Assembly (NCBI RefSeq): GCF_003967555.1
Contig: NZ_BIFS01000001.1
Span: 1,922,001 to 1,986,000 of the forward strand
Reading direction: 5' to 3'
Length of the DNA: 64,000 bases
DNA from: Dictyobacter kobayashii
GTDB lineage: Bacteria; Chloroflexota; Ktedonobacteria; Ktedonobacterales; Ktedonobacteraceae
The stretch's first letter is position 1, and every line of letters starts with the position of its first letter. Made by a program: the position numbers and the translations under genes. Under the pieces are notes generated by a model. That model worked only from the letters and a program-made list of their open reading frames with translations. It ran no database searches and was not told the DNA's origin. Positions 31,811-41,580 of the stretch are shown in pieces.

Positions 31811-32301
31811 ATGCATAAAAGAATTGAGCCAGGGCCAGGACAAGAATCAGTCTGGGACTATCCACGTCCACCAGGCTAGAAGATAGTTCAAAGCTGATTC
31901 AAGTGGTTTTTAATGGGGTTGTGATTGCCAATAGCCAGCGCAGCAAACGTATACTAGAAACCAGCCATCCGCCGGTATATTATATTCCTCCTGAAGATGT
32001 CAGGATGGAGTATTTTATGCCAACCCATAAACATTCTTACTGCGAATGGAAAGGGGAAGCATCTTACTACACAATCAGCGTTGAAGGCAAAACAATATCC
32101 AATGGGGCCTGGTATTATCCCCATCCGACACCAGGATATGAAGCCATCACCAACTACATAGCCGTCTACCCTTCTCAAATGGATGCTTGCTACGTCAACG
32201 GAGAAAAAATACAGCCACAAGAAGGAGATTTCTATGGTGGTTGGATCACCAGCGACATCGTTGGCCCTTTCAAAGGAGGCAGAGGATCATTTGGGTGGTA
32301 A
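31811..32301 (+). CDS. DUF427 family protein (frameshifted in this sequence)
   Basis: The true N-terminus is a short frame at 31811-31879 (HKRIEPGPGQESVWDYPRPPG), behind an AAGGAGG site, that stops at once. One extra C at the CC of 31871-31872 turns this into PPRLEDSSKLIQVVFNGVV and joins it to the frame that runs to 32301. The full protein is then about 163 residues. Family features are SHPPVYYIPPEDV, SYCEWKGEASYYTI and AWYYPHPTPGYEAITNYIAVYPS. DUF427 is a single beta-rich domain of unknown function, common in actinobacteria and others. It lies about 115 bases before the NTF2-like gene on the same strand. Confidence 0.85.
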
Positions 32302-32416
32302 AGAGGATATCAAACTCAGCAAAAACTTCCTCCTTAACTCTATCGTGTATTCAGGAGATAGGTAAAAAAGGCCTCAACGAGCAAAATAACAGGCTTGTTA
32401 ATGAAAAGGAGTGAAA

Positions 32417-32878
32417 ATGAATAGCGCAGAGACGCCCAGCGATATCGTCAGAAGCTTTATGAATGCGCTGGATGATAATGAGTTAGATACCGCTACGAAT
32501 TATCTGGCCGAGGATTTTCTGTTTAGTGGTTGGACCCCAAAGCCTCTCGATAAAAACGGCTTCTTGAGCATGATCAAAGATATTAAAGAGGGCATTCCCG
32601 GCCTCATATTCAATCTACATAATGTCCTGGAACCCTCTTCCGACAGGGTTACGGGAACGCTGCAGATCAAAGGCTATCAAAGCGATAGCTTTATTATCCC
32701 GGTACTGGGTACGCCCCCTATTCCTCAGACAGCCACCAGTGTCTCACTGCCCATTGAGGATGTTACCTATCAGCTTAATGGTTCGACCATCGCCTCAATG
32801 GTAGTACAACATGTTCAGGGCGGTGGCATTACGGGCTTATTAAAGCAGTTGGGAATCGACCTGACCATTGTTCAATAA
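32417..32878 (+). CDS. NTF2/SnoaL-like protein
   Basis: A 153-residue soluble protein with the cone-shaped alpha+beta fold pattern of the SnoaL/NTF2 family: two N-terminal helices (SDIVRSFMNALDDNELDTATNYL), the AEDFLFSGW strand, then an antiparallel sheet. Such folds bind or isomerise small molecules, and no catalytic residue set is clear. ATG 32417 is preferred over GTG 32411 because AAGGA lies six bases before it. A strong terminator follows 80 bases later. Confidence 0.72.
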   Translation: MNSAETPSDIVRSFMNALDDNELDTATNYLAEDFLFSGWTPKPLDKNGFLSMIKDIKEGIPGLIFNLHNVLEPSSDRVTGTLQIKGYQSDSFIIPVLGTPPIPQTATSVSLPIEDVTYQLNGSTIASMVVQHVQGGGITGLLKQLGIDLTIVQ

Positions 32879-32958
32879 GCAGGCTCTAAAAGTTCATATC
32901 CTGATGTTCTATTAGTACTGATATTGTACAGAAGTTGAGGATAGGCATAAATTACGGT

Positions 32959-33047
32959 AAAAAAGAAAGTATACCTCTTGCCGAGTCTTCGCCACAGGAC
33001 TCGCATGCTACTACGACCATATGCTGCAAGGGGTATACTTTCTTTTT
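32959..33047. terminator. Bidirectional terminator with branched stem
   Basis: A 16-17-base outer stem (aaaaaagaaagtatacc with its complement) encloses a small inner hairpin (gagtc/gactc). It has an A-run on the left and a T-run on the right, and serves both the NTF2-like gene and the convergent glycosyltransferase gene. Confidence 0.88.
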
Positions 33048-33056
33048 ATTAGATCC

Positions 33057-34355
33057 CTAGTGCACGGGTCTTGCGGCATCGGCCTGGCCTGGGACGCGCG
33101 GCGCATTCTGGTTATGATAGCTCCTACCACGCCAGTCTACCCCACGTTTCGTAAGCACACGCCACATCGACTGCCCCAGGATACCTTCAAAGATCGCGCC
33201 TGCCAGAGGATGAGTAAACGCGTAATACCAGGGCACATTTAGCTGGCGATTGAGCCAGGCGCGATAGGAAATGAGAGGAACTAGTTCAAGTCCAGTCGCC
33301 AGTGCAGCCTCACGCTTGGTAATGCCCGTTGAGCGTCGGATACGGGTCAGGCGCGCCAGGAGAGGCAGTAAAAACGGAATGATTGAGATCATCGGTAGGC
33401 CGAATAGTTGCGTCAGTGCAAACAATAACCCACCGCGATTTCCAAGATAGGCATTTTTGCGCCAGCCACGCCAGATATCAGCCAGGCTATGGTACATATG
33501 AACATGTACCAGGCCAACGCTATCAATAAAGAGTAGTTTATAATGATGAGACTTAACGAGGTGCGCCAGGTCTCGATCGTCCAGCAAGGTATCGCGCATC
33601 CCTAGACGGCCATAACCACCCAGATCTTCATAAACCTGGCGACGAATCAGGATATATTGTCCATTTGCCACCGCCAGAGGACTTTGTGGATCATTGACGA
33701 AGCGTGGCGGATAGAGCATGCTAATGCCTAGATAGGCCATGGGCATCAGCACGCGATCCCAGAAGGAGGGTAGCTCTTGTTCGGCACCCAGGGTAAATAA
33801 GTCAGCCTGTTCAGCTAGCGCCTGGTGAATAGCTGAACGCAAGGCGTTGGGAGCATGCCAGGTATCGGCATCTGTAAAGAGAAACCAGTCCCCACGCGCC
33901 TCCTGTACACCACTATGAATGGCATGCGGCTTACCCGCCCAACCAGCTGGCAACTCATCACGCAGGCGTAATACCCATAAACTTTTGCCATTTGGATGAC
34001 TGTGAGCCAATCCATCTAAAATCTCGCCGGTGCGATCTGTCGAACCATCATCTACGACGATCACCTCATAGTTAGCATAGTCCTGTTCAAGTAAGGATTG
34101 CACGCAGCGCAGAATATTGCGCTCTTCATTGCGTGCGGGCACAATAATTGAGACGAATGGTTCGGTAGCGGCTGGCTCTTGAGATATGGCCGGGTCAATC
34201 TTCTTCTGTTGTAAAGGGGGGAGGACACGCAGCCGATCTTCTTTGCGCGGAGAGGTACGCCACCAGATAATAGCATAAAAGCCGATTACTCCAATCACAT
34301 GCGACCATAGAGCAAAGCGAGCCCAGGATTGCCACCAATATGTATTTTTTTTCAT
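33057..34355 (-). CDS. GT2 glycosyltransferase, HpnB/CrtQ-like
   Basis: A family 2 glycosyltransferase with an N-terminal membrane helix, then FVSIIVPARNEERNILRCVQSLL, VIVVDDGSTDRTGEIL, LPAGWAGKPHAIHSGVQEARG and FLFTDADTWHAP (the DxD motif). The LPAGWxGKxxA and TDADT pairing is typical of enzymes in hopanoid (HpnB) and carotenoid (CrtQ) contexts. Two or more membrane segments lie near the C-terminus. No hopanoid or carotenoid gene is nearby, so the acceptor is unknown. The gene is monocistronic, with the repeat A2 upstream of its start. Confidence 0.88.
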   Translation of the reverse strand: MKKNTYWWQSWARFALWSHVIGVIGFYAIIWWRTSPRKEDRLRVLPPLQQKKIDPAISQEPAATEPFVSIIVPARNEERNILRCVQSLLEQDYANYEVIVVDDGSTDRTGEILDGLAHSHPNGKSLWVLRLRDELPAGWAGKPHAIHSGVQEARGDWFLFTDADTWHAPNALRSAIHQALAEQADLFTLGAEQELPSFWDRVLMPMAYLGISMLYPPRFVNDPQSPLAVANGQYILIRRQVYEDLGGYGRLGMRDTLLDDRDLAHLVKSHHYKLLFIDSVGLVHVHMYHSLADIWRGWRKNAYLGNRGGLLFALTQLFGLPMISIIPFLLPLLARLTRIRRSTGITKREAALATGLELVPLISYRAWLNRQLNVPWYYAFTHPLAGAIFEGILGQSMWRVLTKRGVDWRGRSYHNQNAPRVPGQADAARPVH

Positions 34356-34510
34356 TGATTTACTCTTTTTGTGTAAGAAAACATTGGATCGTTTTCACTT
34401 ATTGTAATCAAAAAATGGACGCAGACCAAATAATAGCCAGACCAGAATCAGGCATTATATGCAGATACGCGACATACAATAAACAGGTCTCAATAGTTGT
34501 ACACACATAA

Positions 34511-34673
34511 CAGGGCTTTTTCATGTTCGTCCAGAGATCGCAGGGAGATCACGAGCAAGCAAGAAGAGATCCATTCTTTCCGGTGTGGAGTGTGTGGTGG
34601 GCGGCCGCGGCCGCCCACCACACACTCCACACCCGGCGCCGCAGGCGCCCAAGAGGAACATGAAAAAGCCCTG
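34511..34673. repeat. Palindromic repeat family A, copy 2
   Basis: A 163-base element with 17-18-base terminal inverted repeats (cagggctttttcatgttc / its complement). It contains a perfect 26-base palindrome centred in gcggccgcggccgc and a ggcgcc hairpin. It lies in the divergent region between the GT2 and copC-copD genes, near both starts. Confidence 0.9.
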
Positions 34674-34865
34674 CAGAAAGAAACAGGTTGCGAGCTCTAT
34701 CTGGCTGGTGTACAATCATCATAAATATCCATGATGCGTCATGGCACGGCGTTGAAGTGCCAGTTATAATGCGCGACTTGCCGCAAGTAAAAGATTGCGA
34801 CTCGAATAATTTATAGCGCAACTGCAACCCTGCGGGCGCGCGCCACTTAGCCATAAAGAGATTAT

Positions 34866-36847
34866 ATGCAACAAAGACGATTGCTTATTATACCCATAGC
34901 ACTACTTCTGAGCTTGCTGGCCTTTTTTTGTACTACCTCACTCACACCTCCGCCAGTTGCTCAGGCACATGCATATGTTATCGGTTCAGATCCAGTCGAT
35001 GGCTCAACCGTTGGCAAAGTGCCTGATGAAGTACACATCTTTTTTAATGCTCCAATCAGTTCTATCAGTAGTGCCCATGTTTACTCAATTCAGAATGGAA
35101 ATCTGATTGAGGTTAATAATGGTGCCAGTCGCGTTTCCCCCACAAATCCGCAGGAGTTGGTTACATCCGTCAAGACGCCTGATGCCCAACCTGAGGGTAG
35201 CTATGAAGTAATTTGGACCGCCGTAGCCAGCAACGATGGTAATACTACTTATGGCATTATTGGCTTTGACGTTGGCTATTCAGGCACTGGAGTAGATGGT
35301 ACAACGACACTGGGACCAACCAGTAGTAATAATCTGGAAGGTATTCACAAGTTAGATACCACTGCCATCCTGTCTATAGCCTGGGAGTGGCTGACGCTAG
35401 CAGCTCTGACATTTTGGATCGGTTTACTCGTCATTGAACAATTCGTTTTGACTGGTGGACGTGGCTCAGGACTCTTTGTGCAGGCCCGTAAACGCACCCA
35501 TTCGCTAGAATGGATATGCCTTTTTGTTCTACTGTGTGGTGAAATTATTTCGTTGATCCTGCGTATGGTGCGCCTGGCCAGGCACTTCCGGAGCTGAACA
35601 TTCCCTTGCTTTTCAACATCATTCCAGATACAGCTTATGGCTCAATCTGGTTGGTGCGCCTCCTTTTGATTATCACAGCGATGGTTTTTCTCTATCTGAC
35701 AAATCGGCGTAAACCTGTCCAGGTAGTAGATCCTGAACCTGAACCAATGACCAATTTTGAGCGTCTCTCCACGCAAGAGATGAAAGCGGCCAGTCCACGC
35801 AAGACGCGCAACCTGATCGAAACACCAGTGACTGAAGTGGCTGAACCACAGCGTCACACCGTCATCTGGTTAGTTCTGGCCAGCCTGATCGCCCTTACAT
35901 TCGTCTTTACCAGTTCAATTGTCCAGGTGCTCAATCCTTATATGAGCGCCATTGTTTTCGATTGGCTACATCTACTAGCACAAGGGATCTGGTTGGGAGG
36001 CTTCACCTACCTTGCCTATGTGCTTCTGCCACTTCTCAGTGGGGCTGAGTTCGAATATAACACAGAAACACTTACATTCCTGCTACGCCGTCTGACGCCG
36101 ATCCTAATGACAGGTATGGCCATTCAATTGGTCACCGGACTCTTTTTAAGTGAAGCCAGTATCAGCAACGCACAACAACTGATCAATGATCCCTTTGGGC
36201 GCACGCTCCTGATTCAGATTCTAGTAACCCTTGTTCTTGTCTGCTTGAGCGTCTACGCCCTGTACATCATCCGTCCAAGACTGACACATCAGGCTCTCCT
36301 GCTACCAGTAGTCAAAGCCGATCTGCCAGACAGGCGAACACGGCAATCAGAGATCAGCAGTACACGGCGCCTCCTTAAACTAACAGCAAAATCCCTGGCT
36401 ATCTGTGGCATGATCGTTTTGTTATGTTCTTCGCTGCAGTTGTTTTTCGCGCCACCAATCGATTTTCCGAATATTAACTATGAACGCCAGACTCTGACCC
36501 CAAAGAACATTCCCATCAATGCTCAAACGCGCCAGATGGGAGATTTGACAGTTACGCTGCAGCTACTGCCAGGACGCGTAGGATATGAGCATACAGTGAT
36601 TGTGATAATCACTGATAATAAGAATAGATCTGTCACTGATGCACAGGTCAATCTTACAACTGATATGCAGTTAATGAAGATGGGAGAGGGAAAGGCCAGT
36701 GTGCAAGGGGGGAATCCTGTTTATATCGCAACCTTCGATAAACGTACGGCCTTCAATATGGCAGGGTTGTGGAATATCCAGGTGGAGATTAAACGGCCAG
36801 GGCAGAAACCGTTGACGGATACCTTCAAAATCACCCTGACGGCATAG
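34866..36847 (+). CDS. CopC-CopD fusion protein (frameshifted in this sequence)
   Basis: A signal peptide is followed by the CopC domain, whose mature N-terminus AHAYVIGSDPVDGSTV supplies the copper-binding histidine, and the EVIWTAVASNDGNTTYGI strand near its end. A membrane segment leads to a stop at 35597. The next frame continues as ALPELNIPLLFNIIPDTAYGSIW and includes CopD-type membrane helices (IVFDWLHLLAQGIWLGGFTYLA) and a C-terminal beta domain (YtkA-like, AGLWNIQVEI). One extra C at 35578-35579 joins the halves into about 660 residues, the usual arrangement in this family. The likely role is copper import or handling at the cell surface. Confidence 0.83.
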
Positions 36848-36866
36848 GCATTGATCCTATGCCGTC
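36838..36866 (+). terminator. Short hairpin overlapping the copC-copD stop
   Basis: An 11-base stem (gacggcatagg and its complement) with a 7-base loop, including the stop codon. No T-run follows, so it is a weak terminator candidate. Confidence 0.55.
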
Positions 36867-36890
36867 CAGGCATATTACCGAGCTGAATAG

Positions 36891-37430
36891 CTATGAAGAT
36901 GAGGAGGTATTCCCGCTAGCCTCTTCAGCTCGGTACTCCTGAGCCAGCTCTGCATAATGGCGAGCGCTCAGCTCCAGGACAAGCAGCTCATTCTCATTCA
37001 AACTACGTGCAACGCGTGCCGGCATGCCAAGCGCCAATACATGTCCTTGAATATGCTTTCCCTCACCAACCAGTGCACTGGCCCCGATGATAGTTTCAGC
37101 ATCAATGCGAGCATGCGATAACACAACGGCATTCATACCAACCAGGACGCGTGCCCCTAGAGTAGCGCCATGCACCACAGCATTATGTCCAATCGTGCAC
37201 TCTTCACCAATCTCAATTGGAGCCCCAGCATCCACATGCAACGTACAATTGTCTTGAATATTGCTATGGCGTCTTACCACAATATTGGCACTATCCCCGC
37301 GTAAAACGGCGTTGTACCAGATGCTGACGCCTTCCTCAAGCACTACGTTACCGATGACCATGGCACCGGGAGCGATAAACACATCTTTTCCGATCGTTGG
37401 CCAGACTCCGCGATAGGGCAAAACAGGCAT
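36891..37430 (-). CDS. Gamma-type carbonic anhydrase family protein
   Basis: A left-handed beta-helix protein built from hexapeptide repeats (VVLEEGVSIWYNAVLRGDSANIVV and onward), forming trimers. The three zinc ligands are present: His65 in TLHVD, His82 in GHNAVVHG and His87. Relatives include YrdA/PaaY/CaiE proteins; only some are active carbonic anhydrases, so enzymatic activity is not certain. The 179-residue length is typical. A gene for proline dehydrogenase lies upstream on the same strand, 35 bases away, so the two are probably co-transcribed. Confidence 0.9.
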   Translation of the reverse strand: MPVLPYRGVWPTIGKDVFIAPGAMVIGNVVLEEGVSIWYNAVLRGDSANIVVRRHSNIQDNCTLHVDAGAPIEIGEECTIGHNAVVHGATLGARVLVGMNAVVLSHARIDAETIIGASALVGEGKHIQGHVLALGMPARVARSLNENELLVLELSARHYAELAQEYRAEEASGNTSSSS

Positions 37431-37465
37431 AGTCCCTCCTTATCAATCTCTACAACAATCCCTGC

Positions 37466-38374
37466 TTAACGCCAGACATTGGTCATCACAAACATTAAGT
37501 TCGCGGGACGCTCAGCCATACGGCGCATCAGATAAGGATACCAATGGGAACCATAGGGAACGTAGACGCGCACATTGTAACCTTGTCCGACTAATTTTTC
37601 TTGTAAATCACGGCGTATCCCATAGAGCATTTGAAATTCAAAGGAAGATTTACTGATGCCATGATCACGCACAAACTTGCAGGCCGCATCGATGATAGCT
37701 TCATCATGCGAGGCAATAGCCGGAAAATTTCCGCGCGCCAGGAGGATGTTCATCAGTTGCACATAGTTATTATCAACATCGGACTTCTCCTGGTACGCAA
37801 TACTTTGCGGCTCTTTATACGCTCCTTTCACCAGGCGCACCCGTATGCCCTGATCGACCAGTTGCGTAATATCAGCCTGGCTACGATAGAGATAGGATTG
37901 AATGACCGTTCCAACCAGTCCATAGCGTTCGTGAGCCCGTTTAGCTATAGCGACGGTCTGATCCGTATATGCGGAGCCTTCCATATCGATACAGACAAAC
38001 ACGTTGTGCTCTTGTCCACTCTCCAAAATGGTTGAAAGCAGTTCCTCACATAAATCAGGAGAAATATCGAGGCCCAGGGCAGTTAATTTGATAGAAATAT
38101 TGGCATCAATCTGGGTCCTGCTAATTAATTCAATGGCATTTATATAATTCCGCGCCGCTTCCGTGGCCTCTTCTTTGAGAGCCACATTTTCACCTAACAA
38201 ATCCAACGCCACCTGAATCCCACGATTGTTGAGCGCGCGTGTGGCACGTACTGCATCCTCCAACACTTCACCCGCGACAAAGCGGCGCGAAGCATTGCGA
38301 GTAATTTTATTCTGCACCACGAAATCGCGTAAGCGCGGATTCTGGGCGAGGTAGAGTAAGGTATCTTTGAGCAT
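37466..38374 (-). CDS. Proline dehydrogenase
   Basis: A FAD-dependent TIM-barrel enzyme oxidising proline to pyrroline-5-carboxylate. Family segments include DANISIKLTALGLDIS, VFVCIDMEGSAYTDQT, GTVIQSYLYRSQAD, IRVRLVKGAYKEP and the C-terminal VRVYVPYGSHWYPYLMRRMAERPAN with its Tyr/Arg substrate ligands. At 302 residues it is the short, single-domain form found in many Gram-positive bacteria. ATG 38374 is preferred, with AAAGGA eight bases before it; ATG 38383 overlaps that site. It is first in a two-gene unit with the carbonic anhydrase-type gene. Confidence 0.93.
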   Translation of the reverse strand: MLKDTLLYLAQNPRLRDFVVQNKITRNASRRFVAGEVLEDAVRATRALNNRGIQVALDLLGENVALKEEATEAARNYINAIELISRTQIDANISIKLTALGLDISPDLCEELLSTILESGQEHNVFVCIDMEGSAYTDQTVAIAKRAHERYGLVGTVIQSYLYRSQADITQLVDQGIRVRLVKGAYKEPQSIAYQEKSDVDNNYVQLMNILLARGNFPAIASHDEAIIDAACKFVRDHGISKSSFEFQMLYGIRRDLQEKLVGQGYNVRVYVPYGSHWYPYLMRRMAERPANLMFVMTNVWR

Positions 38375-38536
38375 CTTTGGCATCCTTTCAGCGAGGAGAA
38401 GCAAAAAAATGAATGATATGCGATCGCTTAGATCGAAGCTATCATTCCTGTCACCAGCTGCAAAATTTATTTGCTCTACCTATAATAGCACAAGGAAGCA
38501 GGGTGTTTGCCAGATTTTTATGAGGACAGTACAAGC

Positions 38537-39421
38537 TTACCAGCGCATGGCTAAACGGATCAGTCGATCCCATAAAATATCGGGCATGAGACGGCGCAAT
38601 GTCATCAATAGAGAGGCGGAAAAAGGTACGCCATAGCGCGCACGCGGTCGCGCACTCTCTAGAATACGCACAACCGTGTCGGCAAATTTTTGCACCGGGA
38701 AACCGGTTTGGCTGGATTGGATGGCGGACTTTTCGGCCATCTTCAAGAGACGGACATAAGGGCCATTCTCGCTAGCGTCACCAATATGCTCAAATGAGCG
38801 TTGTAGACTTGTTCTCCAGATACTTGTAGGGCTGGAGGCTGGCTCGATTATACTGACACGCACACCAAAGGGGGCCAGTTCCAGGCGCAGGGCATCACCC
38901 AAAGCTTCCAGCGCATATTTACTGGCAGAATAAACTCCTGTGACAGGAACAGAGATACGACCTGAAATGCTGCTTACAAAGATAATCTTGCCACGTGCAA
39001 CCTTGAGTAAAGGCAGAAATGCCTGTGTGACCGCAACCTGGGCGAATACGTTAAGCTCAAACTGCGCGCGTATATCTTCTAAAGGCATCAATTCAATCGG
39101 GCCACCATAAGCGGTACCGGCATTATTAAGCAATGCATCCAGGTGTGGCGTCTCGCCGCGAGAGGTTGGTTGCTCCGCCAACAAAATATCTTTGACCTCG
39201 GCCAGCAGCTTTTCAATCTGCTCACCATGGGTGATATCGCAGAGCAGCGGAGTAATATTATAGCCACAGTGCTGCTGCTCCGCTTCCTGTACCAGGCTGG
39301 CGCCATCAGACTCCTTACGCACCGTCCCCAAAACATGCCAGCCACGGCGCGCCAAATCCAGGGCTGTACGGCGACCAAATCCGCTTGAACACCCCGTAAT
39401 TAAAATAGTCTTTCTTGTCAT
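38537..39421 (-). CDS. Short-chain dehydrogenase/reductase
   Basis: A classical SDR. The cofactor motif TGCSSGFG is at residues 10-17, NNAGTAYGG follows at about 100, and the catalytic Ser and Tyr-x-x-x-Lys appear in FVSSISGRI and YSASKYALE. The pattern fits an NADP(H)-dependent oxidoreductase of unknown substrate. ATG 39421 lies six bases after AAGGGA and overlaps the previous stop as ATGA, which fixes the start. A 39-residue C-terminal extension is basic and may be membrane-associated (MTLRRLMPDILWDRLIRLAMRW). Confidence 0.92.
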   Translation of the reverse strand: MTRKTILITGCSSGFGRRTALDLARRGWHVLGTVRKESDGASLVQEAEQQHCGYNITPLLCDITHGEQIEKLLAEVKDILLAEQPTSRGETPHLDALLNNAGTAYGGPIELMPLEDIRAQFELNVFAQVAVTQAFLPLLKVARGKIIFVSSISGRISVPVTGVYSASKYALEALGDALRLELAPFGVRVSIIEPASSPTSIWRTSLQRSFEHIGDASENGPYVRLLKMAEKSAIQSSQTGFPVQKFADTVVRILESARPRARYGVPFSASLLMTLRRLMPDILWDRLIRLAMRW

Positions 39422-39675
39422 ATTTGTGTCCCTTCTGGCCCAATACGGCTCCATAAGCCAAGACGTATAAGTTCGTTGCGTGCCTCAAAACCAAATGATA
39501 GTGGGTCCATCCCTCGACCATGACGAATAACAAGACCCCGCAACATCTCTATTAGCTCAGCTTTACAGGCTAGATCACGCTCAAAAGGGATATGTTGCGC
39601 TAATTGCTCAATAGCTTGCCTGTTATACCATTGTTCCTGCGTCTCAGCCATAAATTGAAAGAAATGCCCTTCCAA
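39418..39675 (-). CDS. Small conserved-looking protein coupled to the SDR
   Basis: An 85-residue, mostly helical soluble protein (QFMAETQEQWYNRQAIEQLAQHIPFERDL, then LIEMLRGLVIRHGRGMDP). I do not recognise it. It overlaps the SDR start by ATGA, so the two are translationally coupled, which is the main support for it being real. It is followed upstream by the repeat-rich gap. Confidence 0.62.
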   Translation of the reverse strand: MEGHFFQFMAETQEQWYNRQAIEQLAQHIPFERDLACKAELIEMLRGLVIRHGRGMDPLSFGFEARNELIRLGLWSRIGPEGTQI

Positions 39676-39705
39676 CTATACATATCATCAACATTCAGTC
39701 GTTCT

Positions 39706-39830
39706 ATTAGAATGTAGCTTATCCTCAATGATTGCCGCGCTCTTCAAGCCTGAGTTTGAGTGCCGAGGGCGCTCAAGAAGTCTTTTTGCACCACGCAAGA
39801 AAAAAAGCTCGGGGGTGCTTGAGCGCCCCA
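39706..39830 (+). repeat. Palindromic repeat family B, copy 2
   Basis: Matches the left part of copy 1 (ttagaatgta, ttatcctcaatgatt, gcgctcttcaagcctgagtttgag, gcgctcaagaag), then diverges after about 125 bases. The right terminal repeat is not seen. A separate hairpin follows at 39865. Confidence 0.7.
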
Positions 39831-39864
39831 CACAGGCGACCGCATGCGCGGCCACGCTGTTTTT

Positions 39865-39910
39865 TGTGTTGGGGCATCAGGGCGCGAATGCGCCCTGATG
39901 CCCCAACACA
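39865..39910. repeat. 21-base perfect inverted repeat
   Basis: Arms tgtgttggggcatcagggcgc and complement with a 4-base loop, in the 611-base gap between the 85-residue gene and the zinc-ribbon gene. The rest of that gap (39911-40286) holds nothing recognisable except a weak TTGACA at 40232 that may belong to the next gene's promoter. Confidence 0.8.
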
Positions 39911-40286
39911 AAGATTTCTAAGCACCGCAGGTGCGAAAAATCATCCAGGCTATAGGCGATGATCACGAGAGTATGACACTCTCTTACACGTCCTGAAGCG
40001 GTGTCATGATTATATAGTATCTGTAGGTAGGAAAAACACCAACAATGAATCCATGGTAACACCTGGCAAAGAACACGCGCAAGTGAAGCATATTTAGCAG
40101 CTTAGTTTTGATATACCATGAAACAAAATGGAGATATGCGGATTATATATAGCCATTTTGCCCTAAAGCAAACAGCAAAACTTGATCGAACCGGGAGTTA
40201 AGTGTTACTGTGGTGTAGTGTAAAATTGTGTTGACAATTGTAGACTTAAGCGTATTTGTCAGAATTCTATAAGATAGGCGAGGAAA

Positions 40287-41450
40287 ATGTTCTGTACCTT
40301 TTGTAAAGCAGCACGTGTAGCGAATGAGGCACCATGCCCGAATTGTGGAGCGCCATCTCCGCTGCTAAATAATTCTCAACACGCTGGCTGGGGAGCCGGG
40401 GCTCCTAATGCTACATCCTGGGGTGGCCCTGCCATGCAGAACGGCGCGCCATCTGGGGGACAATGGGAACAGCCACAGGTTTCTCAAATGCCATTTAATG
40501 CTGCTGCCAACCCCTGGCAAACCAATAATTACGCCCAACCCGGTTCCAATAATTCCTGGCAGACCAATGCAAACCCGATGCCAGCATGGCAACAATCATC
40601 GGATCAATATAATCCAATTCCTGCGTGGCAACAATCTGAGCCACTCAATCCAATGCCCTCCTGGCAACAGCCCTCCGGGCAATTAGGAGCACAGACAGGC
40701 GAACAAGGCCTGGCGGCGCCACAAGATCAACAGCAATCAATGTTACCAGTCCCTTATCAAGGAGGGATGGACCTACAACCTGGAGGACGCCAGCCAACCA
40801 TCTCGCTGCAATTAGTCCCACAACAGGCGGTTGAACACCTCTTGCCAGCCGAACCGTTAAATCCAGATGTGGTACATGTACCTCCAATGTTCACCAAACC
40901 GCGTCCAATTGTACCCAAACATCGTGTGATCAGCGGCTTCTTAAGCGTATTGATTGTTGGGCTCTTGCTTTGCTCTGGCGCAGGTTATTATGCCAAGGCC
41001 AGCGGAAACTGGGACAAGCTGGTTGCCTTTTATAACGGCAAGCCCGTCTCAAGTATCCCGGCAAATAACCAGACCATTCCGGACCCACCCCAGCTTACAG
41101 CTAAAGATAGTGGGCCCGCCGTGAATATTATCCCGGCGGCTTCCCTGGCTACCCATATTGATAAAAATAATCTACCAGTGCAGTCGGTAACTGTGTTTTC
41201 TCCTGGCCAGACCTTTTATCTAACCTTTAGCGTTCAACCGCCGAAGGGTCAGGAAGGCACTGTCACAGCTAAATGGTATACCAATGGCAAGTTCTATACG
41301 CCTCAATCGGTTCCAAAGAAGCTTACCTACAATGCGGCATCGGTCTATAATACCCAGATGACCATGCAGTTCCCGAACCGTCTTTCAGGCTATGTAGAAC
41401 TGTATTGGAATAATCAATTTGCCCAGCGACTCTATTTTGCCGTCAGATAA
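40287..41450 (+). CDS. Zinc-ribbon, proline/glutamine-rich single-pass membrane protein
   Basis: The N-terminus is a zinc ribbon (CTFCKAARVANEAPCPNCG, residues 3-21). Residues 30-200 are low-complexity, with a short repeat (NPMPAWQQ, NPIPAWQQ, NPMPSWQQ). One membrane segment at about 213-235 (VISGFLSVLIVGLLLCSGAGYYA) is followed by an extracellular domain of about 150 residues, mostly beta (SVTVFSPGQTFYLTFSVQ). No family recognised for the outer domain. It shares its architecture with the genes at 41997 and 44382. A hairpin terminator follows. Confidence 0.78.
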   Translation: MFCTFCKAARVANEAPCPNCGAPSPLLNNSQHAGWGAGAPNATSWGGPAMQNGAPSGGQWEQPQVSQMPFNAAANPWQTNNYAQPGSNNSWQTNANPMPAWQQSSDQYNPIPAWQQSEPLNPMPSWQQPSGQLGAQTGEQGLAAPQDQQQSMLPVPYQGGMDLQPGGRQPTISLQLVPQQAVEHLLPAEPLNPDVVHVPPMFTKPRPIVPKHRVISGFLSVLIVGLLLCSGAGYYAKASGNWDKLVAFYNGKPVSSIPANNQTIPDPPQLTAKDSGPAVNIIPAASLATHIDKNNLPVQSVTVFSPGQTFYLTFSVQPPKGQEGTVTAKWYTNGKFYTPQSVPKKLTYNAASVYNTQMTMQFPNRLSGYVELYWNNQFAQRLYFAVR

Positions 41451-41480
41451 ATAAACATGAACGCGATCAACACATAAAAA

Positions 41481-41561
41481 GCACATAAAGAACCCCGGGA
41501 CGCGCTTTCTACTGCTTGGAAATGATTAGAAGAGGCTCGTTACCCGGGGTTCTTTATGTGC
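41481..41561. terminator. Long-armed terminator between convergent genes
   Basis: A 19-base stem (gcacataaagaaccccggg and its complement) with a loop of about 43 bases, between the zinc-ribbon gene and the convergent ferredoxin gene. Confidence 0.78.
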
Positions 41562-41580
41562 CTTCATAAAAAATATGTGT

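Noticed and set aside
34497..34854. Short frames in the repeat A2 region
   Set aside because: They are translations of the palindromes and end in tandem with the repeat boundaries.
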